Origin: Piscicola geometra
Taxonomy: Eukaryota > Annelida > Clitellata > Hirudinida > Piscicolidae
Reading direction: 5' to 3'
Assembly: GCA_943735955.1 (NCBI GenBank)
Contig: OX030955.1
Coordinates: forward strand, 9,474,147 to 9,538,146
Length of the DNA: 64,000 bases
Part shown: positions 11,001-20,721 of the stretch, piece after piece
Layout: every line of letters starts with the position of its first letter
Position numbering within the stretch: position 1 is the first letter of the stretch
Notes under the pieces: generated by a model
The model's database searches: none
What the model was told of the DNA's origin: nothing
The model's input: the letters and a program-made list of their open reading frames with translations, nothing else
Translations under genes and position numbers: made by a program

Positions 11001-14000
11001 ATATTTTTGCTCCATTTAAAACTTTCCGGTATCGTCTAATCTCTAAAAAATCCCCATGGTATGATTGTGAGTGCACGACTTCTAAGCGACTAGTTCGCAA
11101 GTATGAACGAATTTATCGATCTACTCTCTCTGTATCCTGTTTGAATAAATGGCAAAATTGTTTCTCTTCTTATCGTACTCTCCTTTTTAATAAACATTCT
11201 TCGTTTTTGAGAAATTCTATTATCTCTTCCTCCAATTCTAAAAATATGTGGTCTTCTTTATCTAAACTTTTACATAAAAACTCTCCTCCTCCATCTTTCT
11301 CTCCTGATGACTATCTTGAATTTCTAACTAATAAAATATCTAATATTAGATCTTCGTCTTATAATAGGCCTACACCATCTTTTACTAAGTTCACTTCTGA
11401 ATCATTATCATCCTTTTCTCCTGTCACAATGGACCATCTTACAAATATAATTAATTCTATGTCTCCCACTTCTTGTTCTCTAGATCTTATTCCTACAACC
11501 CTTTTTAAAGAACTCTCTTTTTTATTCTATCCTATTGTTCTGGATTTGGTTAACTTATCTTTGTCTACATCTAAATTTCCGTCTGCCCTCAAATCTTCAT
11601 TTATTATTCCTACAATTAAGAAGCCTTCTCTTGATCCTGCATCCTTATCCAGTTATAGACCTGTATCTAACATTTCCTTTCTTTCTAAGGTCCTTGAAAA
11701 AGTTATTTCTCAACAATTAACCTTCTATCTAGAAAAAAACTCACTTCTTCCTTCCTCTCAATCTGGTTTCAGAATTGGCCACTCCACTGAAACTGCTTTA
11801 CTTAAACTCTATAATGACCTTATTTTAACTTCTGATTCTAATGCCTCTTCTCTTCTTTTATGCCTTGACTTTTCAGCTGCTTTTGACACTGTCGACCATA
11901 CGCTTTTATTAAATGTTTTAGACTCTTCCTTTAATATTTCTGGTTCCTCTCTTATCTGGCTTAAATCCTACCTTTCTGAGCGAACTTCCTATGTATCAAT
12001 AGAATCTTCTCGTTCTTCTTCTGTTTCTTTATCTTATGGTGTTCCACAGGGCTCAATTCTTGGTCCCTTACTTTTTATTCTTTATACCTCGGAACTACCT
12101 AATATTATTTCGTCATCTTCTCTAAACAGTAAAATTTATGCTGACGACTCCTATATTTATACATCTTTTACTGACTCTTCTCTTGACCTTACTGTTGATA
12201 AAATAACTCTCTGTCTTCAATCTATAATCTCTTGGGCTTCTTCTATGTTTCTCAAACTTAATCCGGACAAATTTGAACTCATATATTTCAATAAAAAATC
12301 AAAGTCTTTACTATCTCTTCCTTCTTTAGTTTTGCCTCCCCCCTCTTCACTCTCTCTAAACCCTTCATCTTCTATTCGTAGCCTTGGTTTTATTTTTGAT
12401 TCTAACTTGTCTTTAGCTCCTCAAATTCTATCTGTCTCTAAATCTTGCTACTTCCACATTCGTCGTATTAAACAGCTTCTTCCTTTTCTCGATGATCCTA
12501 CCCTACAACTTCTTGTATCTTCTCTAGTTCTGTCCAGGATTGATTATTGCAACTCTCTTTACTATGGTCTCCCTAATACTACTTTGGCTCCTCTAAATAA
12601 AACCTTCAATTGTGCTGCTCGTCTTGTTGCTCGTGCTCCTAAGTTTTCTCACATTTCTCCTTATCTTCGTTTGTTACATTGGCTACCTTTGAAATCTAGA
12701 GTGACTTTTAAAATATGCCTAAATATGTTTAAAATTCATAACTGTAATGCTCCAATCTATCTTAAAAATCTAATTAAACAACCCCCTAAATCTGGTCTAA
12801 GATCATCCACCTTTAATCGTTCTTTTCGTTTTCCAGTTAACACTCTTTTGCTAAACGTTCTTTTTCTTACTGTGGTCCTCTTTTATGGAATTCTTTACCT
12901 TCTTCTTTAACTTCAACTAAGTCACTCATAACTTTCCGTCGAGGCCTGAAGACGTACTTGTTTGGGACGTGATGGCTGAGCGCTTTTGTTCACTTAGTAA
13001 AGGGCGCTATACAAATTATTAGTGATTGATTGATTGATCACACACACACATAATATTACTTAAGCTCCATTTACTCATTCAAACTTCATTTTTAGTTTCT
13101 CTGACTCCACCCACAGCAATATACATTTTTTATTATATACTATAATATTGTATTAAAATTATAACTAATAAATAATACTTTATAATAAAAACGTTGTATT
13201 TTATACAAACCTTGTATATTATACAAACCTTGTATATTATACAAACCTTGTATGTCATACAAAACTTGTATATCATTCAAACTTTTTATATTATACAAAC
13301 CTTGTATATTATAAAAACCCTGTATATTAACCAAACCTTGTATATTATACAAACCTTTTATATTATACAAACTTTTTATATTATACAAACCTTGTATATT
13401 ATACAAACCTTGTATATTAAACAAACCTTGTATATTATACAAACCTTGTATATTATACAAACCTTGTATATTATACAAACCTTGTATATTATACAAACCT
13501 TGTATATTATACAAACCTTGTATATTATACAAACCTTGTATATTATACAAACCTTGTATATTATACAAACCTTGTATATTATACAAACCTTGTATATTAT
13601 ACAAACCTTGTATATTATACAAACCTTGTATATTATACAAACCTTATATATTATACAAACCTTGTATATTATACAAACCTTGTATATTATACAAACCTTG
13701 TATATTATACAAACCTTGTATATTATACAAACCTTGTATATTATACAAACCTTGTATATTATACAAACCTTGTATATTATACAAACCTTGTATATTATAC
13801 AAACCTTGTATATTATACAAACCTTGTATATTATACAAACCTTGTATATTATACAAACCTTGTATATTATACAAACCTTGTATATTATACAAACCTTGTA
13901 TATTATACAAACCTTGTATATTATACAAACCTTGTATATTATACAAACCTTGTATATTATACAAACCTTGTATATTATACAAACCTTGTATATTATACAA

Positions 14001-17000
14001 ACCTTGTATATTATACAAACCTTGTATATTATACAAACCTTGTATATTATACAAACCTTGTATATTATACAAACCTTGTATATTATACAAACCTTGTATA
14101 TTATACAAACCTTGTATATTATACAAACCTTGTATATTATACAAACCTTGTATATTATACAAACCTTGGCTCGTTTCAGTTCGCTCTTTAGGTTGTCGAA
14201 GCCGAGTTTGTGAGCGGGAAGCCAGAAGATGCTGCCGTTGAGTTCCCTGATGGCTTCCTCGCTGCCCTGCAGGTGCTTCTCTAGCTGCTGTAGACTCTTT
14301 GGGGGGATGGTGGTGGTGGTGGTGGTAGGGGTGGTAGTGGTGGTGCTGGTGGTAGTGGTGGTGCTGGGGGTGATGGTGGTAGTGGTGGTGGTAGTGATGG
14401 TGGTGGTGCTGGTGGTGGTGGTGATGGTGGTGGTGCTGGTGTTAGTGGTGTTAGTTGTGAGAATGGTGGTGGTGATGGTGTTGCTGGTGGTGTTAGTGGT
14501 GGTAATAGGGAAGATAAATAGAATATTTTCTGGTTAGCATCTTCATCCTCGTAACCATCATGAATGGTGATAGTGGGGTATAAGAAGAGATGTGGTGCCG
14601 CATGGATGCTGTAGTTATTCTTGTGAGTGTTTAATGGTAATGATCCCAATTAAATGAGCTTAATTATAATAACTAATCATTAGTATTTAAGTGAAACCAA
14701 AATACCTTAGAAACGGTTGCTATGGACATTTGGCAGTCGACCACGTGATGCCTGAGGTCTGCCCACTTGATCGGGACGCTCTGGACGAGTTCCTCAAAGC
14801 GTCGTGAAGTCGCTGAGATGATCAGTGGTGATTTCAACTATTAGTGGCGATTTTATGAGTAGTGGCGATTTCAATGATAAGTGGCGATTTCAATGATAAG
14901 TGGCGATTTCAATGGTTTAAAGGTGTTTCGTGGCTGCTTAAGTTTTTTTGGTTTTGTGGTTAATTACGATTGTGAGTAGTTTCTATTAGTTTTATTAATA
15001 GAGTTTTAAAAGTAGGAATCAACCGTTAATGTGGATTGAAAAATAAGAAAATAACAGTAAATATTGTTAAAATATTAACTTTTCTAAATGAAATCAAATA
15101 AACTCGACAACACACACCACCAGCGTTGTGTTGCTTGTGGAGGAGAAGATAACACGCTTCGGCCACTTTCTCCATCACCACCCTCCTCTCCTCCACGCCG
15201 GCCTGAATCGGCTGCACAGTAGATGATGATATTTATACCAATTTTAATTAGTATAATAATGATTATGATGATGATGGCGGATAGAAAATTATAATTATAA
15301 TTATAATAATTTGTATAATGAGGCTTAGTATTCAATTTATAAGGCATACTTATAATCGCGAAACGACTGTTAAAATGTCTGGAAAAACTGTTTCCAAGGC
15401 GACAAATGATGAGGATGATTGTGGTGGTGGTATTGATTGTAAGCGGGTTTTTCGAAATACAAAAGCAATAATTTCATAGAAACTTTCAGTACCTTCTAAT
15501 TATTTAGTCGGCGTGTTTTTTTCAACACGAAGGAAAAAACTCACTTTTTCCGGCTCATCGGTTTTCTATGATAGAAACAAAGTCATTAAAATGTTGCGTA
15601 CTTCCCGATTCAATAGTTAATAGTGAGTATTGCATCGATGCTTTTGAAAGCTTTTTTTTGACTAATAAAAAGTTAATAATTTTGGGAAATTGGATGTTTT
15701 TAGTGAGTTTCGACGCCGTACAAGAGCATGGTTGGCACAAAATTTGAAGTCAAAATTGAAAACATTCCAAAATCAAAATGAAAAAGACTTTAGTATTTCT
15801 AAAGCTCATAGTTTGACAAAATGTAATTAGCTTGTTTGAGTTTTTCTTTTGTGAAAAGTTATCACAAGTTTCAACACCACCATGGTGTTTAAAATGCCCT
15901 TCCAAGGCCTTATAAACTGCCACGGTTGTTTTTTTACTTACAAAAGACTATTCAATTACTAGAATCCCTTCAATCACTAGAACTAAATCTTTTTCTTCAT
16001 CGTTTTAAACTACAATATCTATTTCATTTAACCATACTTAGCCATACTTAACCTCCCTCAACTACACAACCCCATTCTACCACATCAAACCACACTCAAC
16101 CACATACAATCACATACAATCACACTCAACCACATACAATCACACTCAACCACACTCAACCACACACAACCACATTCACCTGAAGCTCCGACCGCTGGTT
16201 TTTGAGAGTTGCCAGATCACCTCCAAGAGCTCGTAACTTGGTACATTCTTCGGTTGATTTTGTTAGCCTGTCCGAGAGGAGGGTGATAGAAGTGCTGTAG
16301 TGTTGCAATGTTGGTGTTGGGGTTTTAGGATATTAAATGTGGGGGTGTTGCAATGTTGGTGTTGGTGTTTTAGGATATTAAATGTGTTGGTGTTGCAATG
16401 TTGGTGTTGGTGTTGTAGTGTTGCAATGTTGGTGTTGGGGTTTTAGGATATTAAATGTGGTAGAAGTGTTGTAGTGTTGCAATGTTGGTGTTGGGGTTTT
16501 AGGATATTAAATGTGGTGGTGTTGTAGTGTTGGTGTTGGGGTTTTAGGATTTTAAATGTGGTGGTGTTGTAGTGTTGGTGTTGGGGTTTTAGGATTTTAA
16601 ATGTGGTAGAAGTGTTTAAGTGTTGGTGTTTTTGTGATTGTTATAATACAACGGTGTTTAAGTGTTGGTGGTGTTGCAGAGAGAATGTTTTAGTGGTTTT
16701 TTAGTGGTGTTTTGACTGTATTGCGTCTTGTGTGGTAATGTGTTCGAGCGTGAAATAATGTATTGCCCCATAAAAAGTCTCCAAGTCAATAAGAAAGATG
16801 ATTTGTATTATTTAATAGTAACACAGTCGACTAATTAAACGTTCTAAACTATAGCTTAAAGTCTATGAGGATTGGTGAGATGGGTGGGGGTTGTGCTTAC
16901 CACGCATCGAGCTCTGTGAGCATCTTCAACAGGTGTTCCTGATGCTCCTCCAAAATCTCCCTCGAGGCAGTCCTGTGGAGTTATAGGGGCTTTCGTGATG

Positions 17001-18252
17001 ATGGGTGTGCTAGTTTTTGTGACAATTGAGGCAGTTTTTGTTATAAATATACACGAGAGATAATTCAAAAATATGACTTTTTGCATAGACAGCATAGAAA
17101 TAAGTTATAAATGTTTGATTTTCTAAGTTTTGTACACTGTACACTATTTTTGTTCGAATAATTAACCAGAATATTCGTATTGAATCAAATACTTAATCCA
17201 GTATTCTTCGCAGCTCTAGTTGAGATGAAAGAGCAACAATAAAGATGATCGCATGAACGATAACGAGTTGAAAATAAGAAAAAATGCAACAAATTAAAAA
17301 ATCTAAAAATCAAGCAAACTCTTGCAAACTTCTGGCAAAGTGCCTCGGTGAGAGCTTTGAAGGGGATTCTGTTAATGAGGGCTCAGTGGAGAGGCAATTA
17401 GCCAGCCACCGGGCGTGAAATATGAAGGCTCCTTCACGCTGCCTAAATACCAAATGCCTCAAACTCCCCTATTACTCAAAGTATCTGCTTGCGTGTTTGT
17501 TTTTCGTGTTTTTCTTTTTGGGAATTTTAGAAGTAAAATATCTTTTATTGCGTTTTTTGTGTATGTTTTACACCTTTAAAGTATATTTTTTTCCCGATTC
17601 TTTTTTATAATTTCAAGTTTAGATTTATTTGAGAGTTTTAATTGACCTTAAACAGTTTGTTATCAATTTATCCTGCTATGGTAATTATTCCGACGTTTTC
17701 TGCCTATATTTCATATTTTCATCACGTATTTCTCTTTTTATGTTTTCAAACGGTTTTTTGCAATTATCTATAAACTATAAATTCAAATAGTATTTTAGTA
17801 ATTTTAAGATTATTTTTTTATAGGAAATTTTTTGCTTAGAAATGTATGGTAGTATTGAAGTATTTTCCAACCAGATTAATAAGCGAATTGAAGTGAAAAC
17901 TTGTTCTAAAACTGGATGATATTATTTTTTTTAAATTCTTGCGAAATTTATAAACAGAAAACTTTGAATCCGATCGCAACAAAAAATCCCATCCTTCAAA
18001 TATTTGACGAAATAAAGACATAAAGCTTAATGAAGTGCACGCTTCAATTATTCTACATGAGCGATTGAATAATTGAGTTGAGCACTTGGAAGCCAGCTTG
18101 TGCAGGGAAGCGTCTTGGAGAGAGTTTTCCAGCTTTTCCATCTCTCTTTCCGGACCCTCGTCAGTGCCGTGAGAACCTTTCAGTGCTGCATCGACAGGCA
18201 GCTCAAAGTCCTGGCCACTTATCTCGTGCGCCTTCTCTTCGTATGACAGATC
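5169..18252 (-). CDS. DMD: Dystrophin-family protein (dystrophin/utrophin/DRP2 type), C-terminal part
   Basis: Links the actin cytoskeleton to membrane dystroglycan and binds syntrophin and dystrobrevin. Twenty-two minus-strand exons with consistent GT-AG phases run from 18252 to the TGA at 5169-5171. Domains in order: spectrin-like helices (18252 to 9918), WW domain (9760-9420), EF-hand-like region (9191-7453), ZZ finger (7233-6887), C-terminal coiled coil (about 5475-5660). Matches to the family are close: WERA-T---PYYIN then HESESTHWDHP in WW, NVVRFSAYRTAMKLR just after it, DLILNWLFNVYD, QLGES-AFGG then SVRSCFEL, EPQSLVWIHVLHR, and HKNALEARIQYLEGHNKE. The WW domain rules out dystrobrevin and dystrotelin. 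Separation into dystrophin, utrophin or DRP2 is a vertebrate matter; an invertebrate usually has one such gene. The 5' part lies at higher coordinates and is only tentatively located. Confidence 0.95.
6100..6290. repeat. Degenerate retroelement-like tail
   Basis: Ends in CGCTATATAAATATATTTTATTGATTGATT, resembling in abbreviated form the CGCTATACAAAT plus (TGAT)n 3' end of the LINE at 10613-13038. It lies in a dystrophin intron, oriented on the plus strand. The 5' extent is uncertain; no coding potential seen. Confidence 0.4.
6320..6400 (-). mobile_element. SINE fragment with B-box-like head and CAATA tail
   Basis: On the minus strand it has GTTCGAGTCC (B-box/T-arm like) followed by GGTATTGCATTGTATTG. 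It shares the segment AATATTATTAAYRTGGCGT with 32674-32700, which argues for one dispersed family. It sits in the dystrophin intron between exons about 5930 and 6568. Confidence 0.45.
6568..9191 (-). other. DMD: Dystrophin EF-hand-like and ZZ-finger exons
   Basis: Exons 9121-9191, 8669-8966, 8417-8502, 8080-8237 and 7453-7544 code the cysteine-rich EF-hand-like region; 7159-7233, 6887-6998 and 6568-6653 code the ZZ zinc finger and following helix. Zinc ligands visible: RCFVC, CLMC, MCQNC, and the HKLNH pair before PMQEY. TSGEEIRDLKTLLRNRLRSK follows, matching the family's TSGE-VRDF segment. Exon 8669-8966 (298 bp) carries a Ser/Asn-rich insertion of about 45 residues, absent from vertebrate dystrophin, between the first EF-like helices. 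Confidence 0.93.
7676..8073. repeat. Minisatellite and CAT microsatellite in dystrophin intron
   Basis: About eleven copies of a 26-bp unit beginning TTCATTCGCTCATCATTATC, followed by pure CAT triplets from about 7985. In dystrophin sense the GAT triplets start within 10 bp of the donor of exon 8080-8237. Confidence 0.95.
9420..9760 (-). other. DMD: Dystrophin WW-domain exons
   Basis: Exon 9700-9760 encodes PVQPPWERALTNRNAPYYI and exon 9420-9485 encodes HESESTHWDHPDMMSLMRDL. The junction codon is AA|T (Asn). Both signature tryptophans and the YY pair are present. In dystrophin this domain with the EF-hand region binds the PPxY tail of beta-dystroglycan. Confidence 0.95.
10065..10130 (+). mobile_element. 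Detached LINE 3' tail copy
   Basis: Nearly identical to the last about 65 bp of the LINE at 10613-13038: TGAGCGCCTTTGTTCACT, AGTAAAGGGCGCTATACAAA, then (TGAT)n. An extremely 5'-truncated copy, or a SINE sharing the LINE tail, in the 250-bp intron between dystrophin exons 9918-10033 and 10283-10334. Confidence 0.75.
10613..12972 (+). pseudogene. LINE ORF2 (endonuclease end and reverse transcriptase), truncated and frameshifted
   Basis: Reverse transcriptase for target-primed retrotransposition. Visible blocks: SSYRPVSNISFLSKVLEKVI, SQSGFRIGHSTETALLK, LDFSAAFDTVDHTLL, GVPQGSILGPLLFILY, catalytic YADD (about 12137-12148), SRIDYCNSLYYGLP and RLLHWLPLKSRV near the C-terminus. The main frame stops at 12910. 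The family C-terminus (FSYCGPLLWNSLPSSLTS and GLKTYLFGT) continues in another frame to a TGA at 12970-12972, so a single indel lies near 12830-12850. The missing 5' half and this frameshift make the copy inactive. Codon use is T-rich, unlike the host exons. Confidence 0.9.
10613..13038 (+). mobile_element. 5'-truncated CR1/L2-like non-LTR retrotransposon
   Basis: About 2.4 kb, inserted antisense in a dystrophin intron. It begins inside the endonuclease end (FPTHALGNTLDFVIS) and ends with a short 3' UTR and a (TGAT)n tail at about 13020-13038, typical of CR1/L2-type elements that end in short repeats rather than poly(A). No clear target-site duplication seen. The antisense insertion does not disturb the flanking splice sites at 10503 and 14165. 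Confidence 0.9.
13194..14164. repeat. 18-bp palindromic satellite that copies the adjacent 5' splice site
   Basis: About 54 copies of an 18-bp unit; dystrophin-sense unit GTTTGTATAATATACAAG. The core TTGTATA-A-TATACAA is a perfect inverted repeat. Units are almost identical from about 13430 to 14164 and more diverged from 13190 to 13430. The array abuts exon 14165-14297, and its first unit supplies that exon's donor (AAG|GTTTGT). Open frames in both directions are artefacts of a unit divisible by three. Confidence 0.97.
14298..14515. repeat. GGT-rich microsatellite
   Basis: Imperfect GGT/GTG/GCT triplets. In dystrophin sense it is CCACCACC directly upstream of the acceptor of exon 14165-14297 and may act as its pyrimidine-poor upstream tract. 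Confidence 0.9.
14822..14915. repeat. Short tandem repeat AGTGGCGATTTCAATGATA
   Basis: Four to five imperfect 19-20 bp copies directly upstream (sense) of the acceptor of dystrophin exon 14706-14812. Confidence 0.8.
16060..16172. repeat. CACACTCAAC decamer repeat
   Basis: Tandem CACACTCAAC/CACATACAAT units. On dystrophin sense this is a GTTGAGTGTG tract immediately after the donor of exon 16180-16267. Confidence 0.85.
16295..16680. repeat. About 55-65 bp minisatellite
   Basis: Five to six copies of a unit containing TTGGTGTTGGGGTTTTAGGA, TATTAAATGTGG and GTTGTAGTGTTGCAATG. In dystrophin sense it is CAACACC-rich and lies just upstream of the acceptor at 16268. Confidence 0.85.
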
Positions 18253-18255
18253 CTG

Positions 18256-18440
18256 CGGTGGTTGATGGTGGTTGATGGTGGTTGATGGTGGTTGATGGTG
18301 ATTGATGGTGGTTGATGGTGGGTGATGGTGGTTGATGGTGGTTGATGGTGGTTGATGGTGGTTGATGGTGGTTGATGGTGGTTGATGGTGGTTGATGGTG
18401 GTTGATGGTGGGTGATGGTGGTTGATGGTGGGTGATGAGA
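18256..18440. repeat. Decamer satellite GTTGATGGTG
   Basis: About 18 copies of a 10-bp unit with occasional G variants. It abuts the acceptor of dystrophin exon 18086-18252: in sense the unit is CACCATCAAC and runs into CACCGCAG|GAT. Confidence 0.95.
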
Positions 18441-20721
18441 AGTGGTGCAGTGCTAATTGAGTAGGTTGTGAATGTCTGATGCCTGAAGAAAATTGTTAAA
18501 AAAGCATGAATTTGAACGAAACACACTTCTTTCGCGCTTAAATCATTATCTATGAGTGAAAAGCCGAAAATTATAGCTGAAAATTATCTCGGATGAATTA
18601 TTTGTGAAAGATAGTTAAAAGAAATTTTCATGAAATATCTTCTGATAGTTATTGCATTAAAACAGGGCTATTTTCTTGTCAGAAATAATGCGAAAATCAC
18701 TGCTTGCTAGTGCAAGCTTCTTTATGATTCCTACTCAAAAACCTATTACATTTCAAGATTCCATTAGAAGAGCAGGAACCTTTATAGAAATTATAATCAC
18801 TTTTCAGGGTAGGATAATAATGCATCTATTACTTTTTTGATTTGGTAGTTTTAGAAAAACTATTCTCGTCAGCCTTGAGTAAAACTTTTAAATTAGAAGT
18901 AACAAAAATAAGAATCTTGATATATCAATATTTTTTATACATCAGAAAGTCAAAGAGTATAAGCGAATTCAGGAATTGATCAAAGCAATAATTTTTAGCT
19001 GTTCGAAAGCAAATGAAGTCACCCCATGATGGCTTTGATGACGCCATGATAGAGCCAGCAAAAAAATACTTTCCATATTTTTATAAACTCTATATTATAA
19101 TAATACAAAACTATTATAATTATTTCCATTTAAAAATCGACTTTGCTTAATGAAAACAAGTAATATTTTATTAACGAAAAAAAGTTGTGAAATGTTGTTA
19201 AAAAATATTTAATTTTGGTGTGAAAAAAAATGTAGAAAGTTTTTTTACGTCGTTTTAAAAGGTGAAATCTAATTTTTATAGCATCGAACATCTTTAAATT
19301 TGTTTTCGCCATATTTTCTCGCCAAAATATGTTTTGCATATCGGATTGATGGCAGTAGTGATAATCTTGTTTTAGCATAATGCAAATTCAGTCGTTACTT
19401 GAATGATTTCCAAAGCATTAAGACGTCCTGTTTTTATTAGTTTATTTTATCTTCATGAAATTATTTTATTAAGTATTTTAAATTTGAAGACAAAAGATCA
19501 CAAAAATTTTGTGAATAGAAACATGAAAGACATTGAAATATGTCAATTAGAAATTAAAAATAGATTTTCATTTTCCAAGAATGAATTAATATTTCATTTA
19601 AAAGATTCTAAATGTTAATTATATTATTATATAAACCAAATTTCTATAACATTAAAATGTTTAAAATTTATTTAACGTACATCTTTCTAATTCCTATAAA
19701 ACAAATATGGGAAAAACTTTCGAAATCCTATTTCATATTTTATTTTTGCTACAATTAATTTCTCTTTATGTCAGATCGTTATGCCTTAATGCCTGTGCCA
19801 TGCATCTGCAATCACTCTCGACGGCGCCACTACGACACCCTCCTTCCTTCCTTTCGCTGTCTTCCACTCTCTTGTATTTTTGTTCCTTTCCAAGTTGCAA
19901 TCTTGCCAGATAAGTCGTTACTCGTGCGAAGTTGTTTTAAGTTTTCCAGCTCGTTCGTTTGCGGCTGTTCCTTCCTCCTGACCCATGCCTTCTCTTCAGG
20001 ACGAGCTTCATTCATGGGTTTTGTTGCACTCTGTTGTGTGCTTCATTTTAGAATTAATCGCCCTTTGATGGATGGTAATTAGCGTGTTGGTTTGATGATG
20101 ACACTGCCGACAATTACAATAATGGCAAGAGGACGGAGAGGAAGACGAAGAAGAATAGTAATAACGAAATAACAGTGTCGTAAACGATGAGACTCGCGCC
20201 AAGATCAGAAATTCTTTTTATGCGCTGAAAACGACGCGCACTCGAGTGGAAAATGAAGGAGATTAGAGCTTTGTTTGTGAAGAATGAGCCTCACAATGAA
20301 GGAAGAAGGCAAACAAGAAAGTTTCGGATCTTTTCTTATGCCTATGATCCTCCTCACTACCCTCGCATTCTCAATTCTGACTCGGGTCCTTCTTTTTCTC
20401 CGCAACATGGCCATTACTCTTGTACTCTGGAAATCAAAGAGTGTCCAATGAATCAAAGGACACTCTTACAAGACAGCACAAATCACTGAGAGTTATAAAA
20501 GCTTATTTGATTTTATCTCGACGCTGTGACGCGCCTGATAGGGGGATGTTTCTGCATGTTATCTGACGCGCATCTGCTCTCTTCCTTTTTGGCCCTGCAC
20601 ACCCACCCACTTACCCCCCAGGAGACCTGCTTTGCCCTGAATTATTTATAATTCAAAGTTCAATTTTTAAAGATTTTTAGGTACGCAAGACAAGTATGAA
20701 GTAAATGGAGTGTGAGTAAAT

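Larger units (their letters stand above)
9918..18252 (-). other. DMD: Dystrophin exons coding the last spectrin-like repeats
   Basis: Exons 18086-18252, 16901-16972, 16180-16267, 15121-15211, 14706-14812, 14165-14297 (start could be 14287), 10425-10503, 10283-10334 and 9918-10033. Heptad-like amphipathic sequence with the conserved tryptophans of spectrin repeats is visible, for example TELDAW split across 16901/16267 and IKWADLR in 14706-14812. The 10503-9918 stretch aligns with the family's final repeat: ANELQDS-G-FVLSHKYVSRLE corresponds to the human segment that ends in a Leu-Glu-Asp-Leu-Asn sequence before the WW domain. All phases agree across introns, including one interrupted by the LINE and the 18-bp satellite (10504-14164). 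Confidence 0.88.

Noticed and set aside
13194..14213. A 339-codon plus-strand and 166/172-codon minus-strand open frames of six-residue repeats
   Set aside because: The 18-bp unit has no stop in these frames; the array is an intronic satellite with an obvious repeat origin and no start or splice context.
17836..18085. Continuation of the dystrophin open frame past 18086 to a stop at 17836
   Set aside because: Splicing at AA|GTGCTC (18086) keeps phase with exon 16901-16972 and restores a spectrin-like helix; the extension is hydrophobic and AT-rich like intron.
19768..20489. Several overlapping 60-100 codon frames
   Set aside because: Frames on both strands have similar length and none resembles a known family.
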